Assembly (NCBI RefSeq): GCF_007197575.1
Contig: NZ_CP041616.1
Coordinates: 372,001-436,000 of the forward strand
Source of the DNA: Ornithinimicrobium ciconiae
GTDB lineage: Bacteria; Actinomycetota; Actinomycetes; Actinomycetales; Dermatophilaceae
Length of the DNA: 64,000 nucleotides
Direction of reading: 5' to 3'
The position numbers and the translations under genes were made by a program. A model generated the notes under the pieces. The model ran no database searches, was not told the DNA's origin, and was given only the letters and a program-made list of their open reading frames with translations. Shown here in pieces: positions 61,817 through 64,000 of the stretch (the stretch's first letter is position 1; each line of letters begins with the position of its first letter).

Positions 61817-62164
61817 ATGGTACCTGGCGACAGTGCGATCCTGACGCACCTCAGACGAGGTGCGTTGGAGTACTGCGTGCTGGCCATGCTCCGCGGTGGG
61901 CCGACCTACGGCTTTGAGATCGCCCGTCACCTGACGCGTGACGGGGTGCTCATGGGCAGTGAGGGCACGCTCTATCCGCTCCTGTCCCGGCTGCGCAAGG
62001 CCGGGCTGGTCGACACCACCTGGCAGGAGTCCCCGAGCGGGCCGCCCCGCCGTTACTACGCGCTCACCGACTCGGGCTCGCGTGCGCTCGAGGACTTCAC
62101 CCGCACCTGGCAACCGTTCCGTGACGCGGTAGACGCCGCACTCAGCGAAGGGGCAGCACCATGA
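61817..62164 (+). CDS. PadR-family transcriptional regulator
   Basis: This 115-residue winged-helix repressor has RRGALEYCVLAMLRGGPTYGFEIARHL and SEGTLYPLLSRLRKAGLVDTTW, followed by the wing GPPRRYYALTDSG. PadR proteins of this short type usually control the membrane protein encoded next to them. The stop overlaps the following ATG by 4 bases (ATGA), so the HAAS-domain gene is its partner. It probably autoregulates; no clear operator was identified. Confidence 0.93.
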   Translation: MVPGDSAILTHLRRGALEYCVLAMLRGGPTYGFEIARHLTRDGVLMGSEGTLYPLLSRLRKAGLVDTTWQESPSGPPRRYYALTDSGSRALEDFTRTWQPFRDAVDAALSEGAAP

Positions 62165-62919
62165 ACACCACCCAGCACCTGCTCGTCACCCAGTATCTGG
62201 ATGATCTCGCGCGCATGCTCGACCATCTCCCACCGGGCGACCGCGCAGAGGTCCTGGCAGGAGTGCGCGAGCACATCGAGGCGGGGCTCGTGGAGCGCCG
62301 TGGAGCCACTGACGCGAATGTCTCGGCGGTGCTCGCCGAGCTGGGGCCGCCGGAGGCCGTCGCCCGGGAGGCCTATGAGGTCGGCCCGGGCGGGGGGCGG
62401 CAGCCTGCTCCGTATGGCGCACCAACAATGACTCAGACCCCGCCCGGGCGGCTTCCGATCAGCGACCGACGCTGGGTGCCGGTCGCGGTGGCCATCCTGC
62501 AGGTGCTTGCTCTGCTGCTGCTCCTCCTCCTTGTGGGAGGGGCAGGGGCCTACGTCGTGACGGAGGTCAGCTCGAGTGACGGGGGGACTGTGCGCACCGT
62601 GGACCACGAGGCCGGCTCGACCGTGATGCTCCTGGCGGCCGGGATCGTGATGGCTCTGCCGCTGTGGATCGGCATGGCTCTTCTGGTGGGCAACTCCCGG
62701 TTGTGGTCCGCCCGCCAGAAAGTGCTGCACCTGCTGCTCCTGCCCGCCTGTGCGCTCGTCATCGGACTCAGCCCCGACCTGGGCTGGCTCCTCGCCGGTG
62801 AACGAGGGTTGGTCATCACGTCGCTCGTGGCCCTGGTCCTGGTCGTGGGTGTCAGCATCTTGCTGCTCGTCCGCCTGACAATGTCGGGCAGAAGGCGCTC
62901 GGCCACCATCGCTGCCTAG
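62161..62919 (+). CDS. HAAS-domain membrane protein paired with PadR
   Basis: This is a 252-residue protein. The cytoplasmic N-terminus (about 1-75) is the HAAS helical domain: LVTQYLDDLARMLDHLPPGDRAEVLAGVREHIEAGL, then LGPPEAVAREAYE. Four membrane helices follow (about 105-250). PadR plus HAAS genes form a known module in which the membrane protein senses a signal and the regulator responds. It ends three bases from the convergent DUF4262 gene. Confidence 0.88.
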   Translation: MNTTQHLLVTQYLDDLARMLDHLPPGDRAEVLAGVREHIEAGLVERRGATDANVSAVLAELGPPEAVAREAYEVGPGGGRQPAPYGAPTMTQTPPGRLPISDRRWVPVAVAILQVLALLLLLLLVGGAGAYVVTEVSSSDGGTVRTVDHEAGSTVMLLAAGIVMALPLWIGMALLVGNSRLWSARQKVLHLLLLPACALVIGLSPDLGWLLAGERGLVITSLVALVLVVGVSILLLVRLTMSGRRRSATIAA

Positions 62920-62922
62920 CGG

Positions 62923-63495
62923 TCACGCCCGGTAGTCCCCAGGCCGTGCCTGGATCCACGGACCGCCCTGACGCCCCTCATCCCAGGGGAAGCGGCCGGC
63001 TGGGTCGGACCAGGTGAGCTGGTAGGCGGGGACCGATGCCTGCAGTGGCCGCTTGTAGTAGTTGTTGGCCTGGAAGACGATCATCCCGGGGTTGGGGATC
63101 TCCTCCACCAGGAGGTGCGGCTCCAGCTGGGGCACCACCTGACCGGGCACCAGGTCCTGGCGATGGCCGCTGACCTGGTGGGCGGCGGCGTTGAGCACTG
63201 TCATCGACGCGTCCTGGGGCAGGCCCAGCACCACCAGCTCGGGGTGGCCGATGCCGAACAGGCCGATCGTGTAGCAGAACGGCTGATCCAGCCGTGGCGG
63301 CAGCTCTTGGGCTCTGCCGAGCAGGTCGGCGACCTGGTCGCCAGCATCGGGAGCTGCCTCGCCGACCTCGCGGCAGCAGTCGCACTCGCCGGCGGGTGCG
63401 ACATAGACCAGATGCACCCCGTGGCTGCGGATGTGGTCGGTGATCATGCTCCGCTGACGGTCCTCGAACGCACGCATCGCGGCTGAGATGTCCAT
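62923..63495 (-). CDS. DUF4262 domain protein
   Basis: This 190-residue protein has the DUF4262 blocks FCYTIGLFGIGHPELVVLGLP, PNPGMIVFQANNYYKR and YQLTWSDPAGRFPWDEG. A short insertion with CDCCREVG (about 38-45), rich in Cys, could bind a metal. No function is established for the family. ATG start. The 220-base gap before it (63496-63715) contains a tandem repeat and a hairpin. Confidence 0.85.
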   Translation of the reverse strand: MDISAAMRAFEDRQRSMITDHIRSHGVHLVYVAPAGECDCCREVGEAAPDAGDQVADLLGRAQELPPRLDQPFCYTIGLFGIGHPELVVLGLPQDASMTVLNAAAHQVSGHRQDLVPGQVVPQLEPHLLVEEIPNPGMIVFQANNYYKRPLQASVPAYQLTWSDPAGRFPWDEGRQGGPWIQARPGDYRA

Positions 63496-63600
63496 AGTTT
63501 CCTCCCCATGCGCACCCGGCGTGCGCCTTTCGCGAGGACGCTAGACCTCCGGCACGACATCGCGCCGGGGTTGTCCACAGGCACGGTGTCCACGGCCCCG

Positions 63601-63672
63601 GACAGCAGACCCGCGCGGGACAGCAGACCCGCGCGGGACAGATGCCCCGCGCGGGACAGCAGACCGCGCGGG
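63601..63672. repeat. 18-bp GC-rich tandem repeat, four units
   Basis: Units of GACAGCAGACCCGCGCGG occur at 63601, 63619, 63637 (with ATGCC variation) and 63655. The array lies between the P-type ATPase end and the DUF4262 start and merges into a hairpin on its right side. Confidence 0.85.
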
Positions 63673-63700
63673 GCCTGGGGGTTTCCCGGGCCCCGCGCGG
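63664..63700 (-). terminator. Long GC hairpin downstream of the P-type ATPase gene
   Basis: CCGCGCGGGGCC pairs with GGCCCCGCGCGG around a 13-base loop that itself can pair GGG/CCC. It lies 15 bases beyond the ATPase stop on the minus strand. It lacks a T-run but is the obvious terminator candidate. Confidence 0.6.
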
Positions 63701-63715
63701 CGGGGGTGGAGTCGG

Positions 63716-64000
63716 TCAAGCGGCCTGCGTGGCGCGGGCGGGGTCAGCGTTCACCGACGGACCGGGGGTGCGGTCCGTGGGCCGCGAGGGCTGCTGCTCC
63801 CTGCGGCGCAGCAGGCGCATCGCGTTGACGATGACGACCAGGACCGAGATCTCGTGGACCAGCATCCCGATGGCCATGGTCACGCCGCCGAAGAGGACTC
63901 CGGCGAGCAGCACTGCCACGGTCGACAGGGCGATCGCGATGTTCTGCCGCATGTTGGCCACCGTGCGCTTGGCCAGTGACACCGCCTCGGGCAGCTTGAG
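63716..64000 (-). CDS. C-terminal end of a cation-transporting P-type ATPase (partial)
   Basis: Only the last 94 residues are in the window, and the gene continues beyond 64000. The visible part is LKLPEAVSLAKRTVANMRQNI, the conserved stretch after the DGxND-type region of P1B (heavy-metal) ATPases. Two final membrane helices (IAIALSTVAVLLAGVLFGGV and IGMLVHEISVLVVIVNAMRLL) and a cytoplasmic tail follow. EISVLVVIVNAMRLL is the typical terminal helix of ZntA/CopA-like pumps. Metal specificity cannot be assigned without the membrane CPC-type motif, which is upstream. Confidence 0.85.
   Translation of the reverse strand, partial: LKLPEAVSLAKRTVANMRQNIAIALSTVAVLLAGVLFGGVTMAIGMLVHEISVLVVIVNAMRLLRRREQQPSRPTDRTPGPSVNADPARATQAA

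Overview
The window is about 70% G+C by eye, has many GTG starts, tightly packed genes and PASTA, FHA-ABC, PqqD and CWB2 domain proteins. This points to a high-GC actinobacterium, most likely Micrococcales (Intrasporangiaceae/Ornithinimicrobiaceae-like). That placement is inferred from gene content, not from a marker gene. There are no rRNA or tRNA genes, insertion sequences or CRISPR arrays that I can support. No gene-free stretch exceeds about 260 bp.

Layout. 0-9.6 kb: a DEAD-box RNA helicase, two secreted enzymes carrying cell-wall-binding CWB2 repeats (a 5'-nucleotidase and a polysaccharide deacetylase), an M19 dipeptidase and an ATP-dependent DNA ligase (LigB type). 9.5-20.3 kb: an envelope-glycan block (DUF3068 protein, acyltransferase-3, AftD-like arabinofuranosyltransferase, methyltransferase, GT4 glycosyltransferase, DUF2613 micropeptide, polytopic membrane protein). 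From memory this gene set resembles Mycobacterium Rv0224c-Rv0228 plus Rv0236c/Rv0236A. 20.3-22.9 kb: nadE and a DesK/DesR-like two-component pair. 23-34 kb: an exopolysaccharide/rhamnose block (nucleotidyltransferase, PqqD-like protein, Wzz/BY-kinase, rmlA, rmlB, fused rmlC-rmlD), interrupted by a Ser/Thr kinase and an FHA-ABC transporter that probably work together. 34-41.5 kb: lipoprotein, peptidoglycan-binding protein, dimethylargininase, flavoprotein monooxygenase, App1-type phosphatase, Fpg/Nei glycosylase, rhodanese.

41.5-44.5 kb looks eroded: the N-terminal domain of an Rv0428c-type acetyltransferase, a headless esterase in the same frame after one stop codon, an AAA ATPase, an arsR remnant and a GNAT. 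44.5-50 kb: a collagen-like CWB2 surface protein, a catalytically stripped MurB-like protein, a pentapeptide-DinB protein, a flavin reductase paired with a PduO-type cobalamin adenosyltransferase, and YccF. 50-64 kb: MarR, a crotonase lacking both catalytic glutamates, a large HTH-STAND-WD40 protein, a PQQ-type propeller protein, small lipoproteins, an APH-fold kinase, VOC, PadR plus its HAAS-domain membrane partner, DUF4262, and the C-terminus of a cation P-type ATPase running off the end.

Three sequence-level signals stand out. The octamer CGGCATAC (either strand) occurs at least 30 times, far above expectation, in all reading frames and between genes. A 32-bp tandem repeat family with the core GGTTTCGTWGGYC occurs at two convergent gene junctions 32 kb apart. 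About half of the convergent gene junctions carry some short tandem or direct repeat, often starting at the stop codon.
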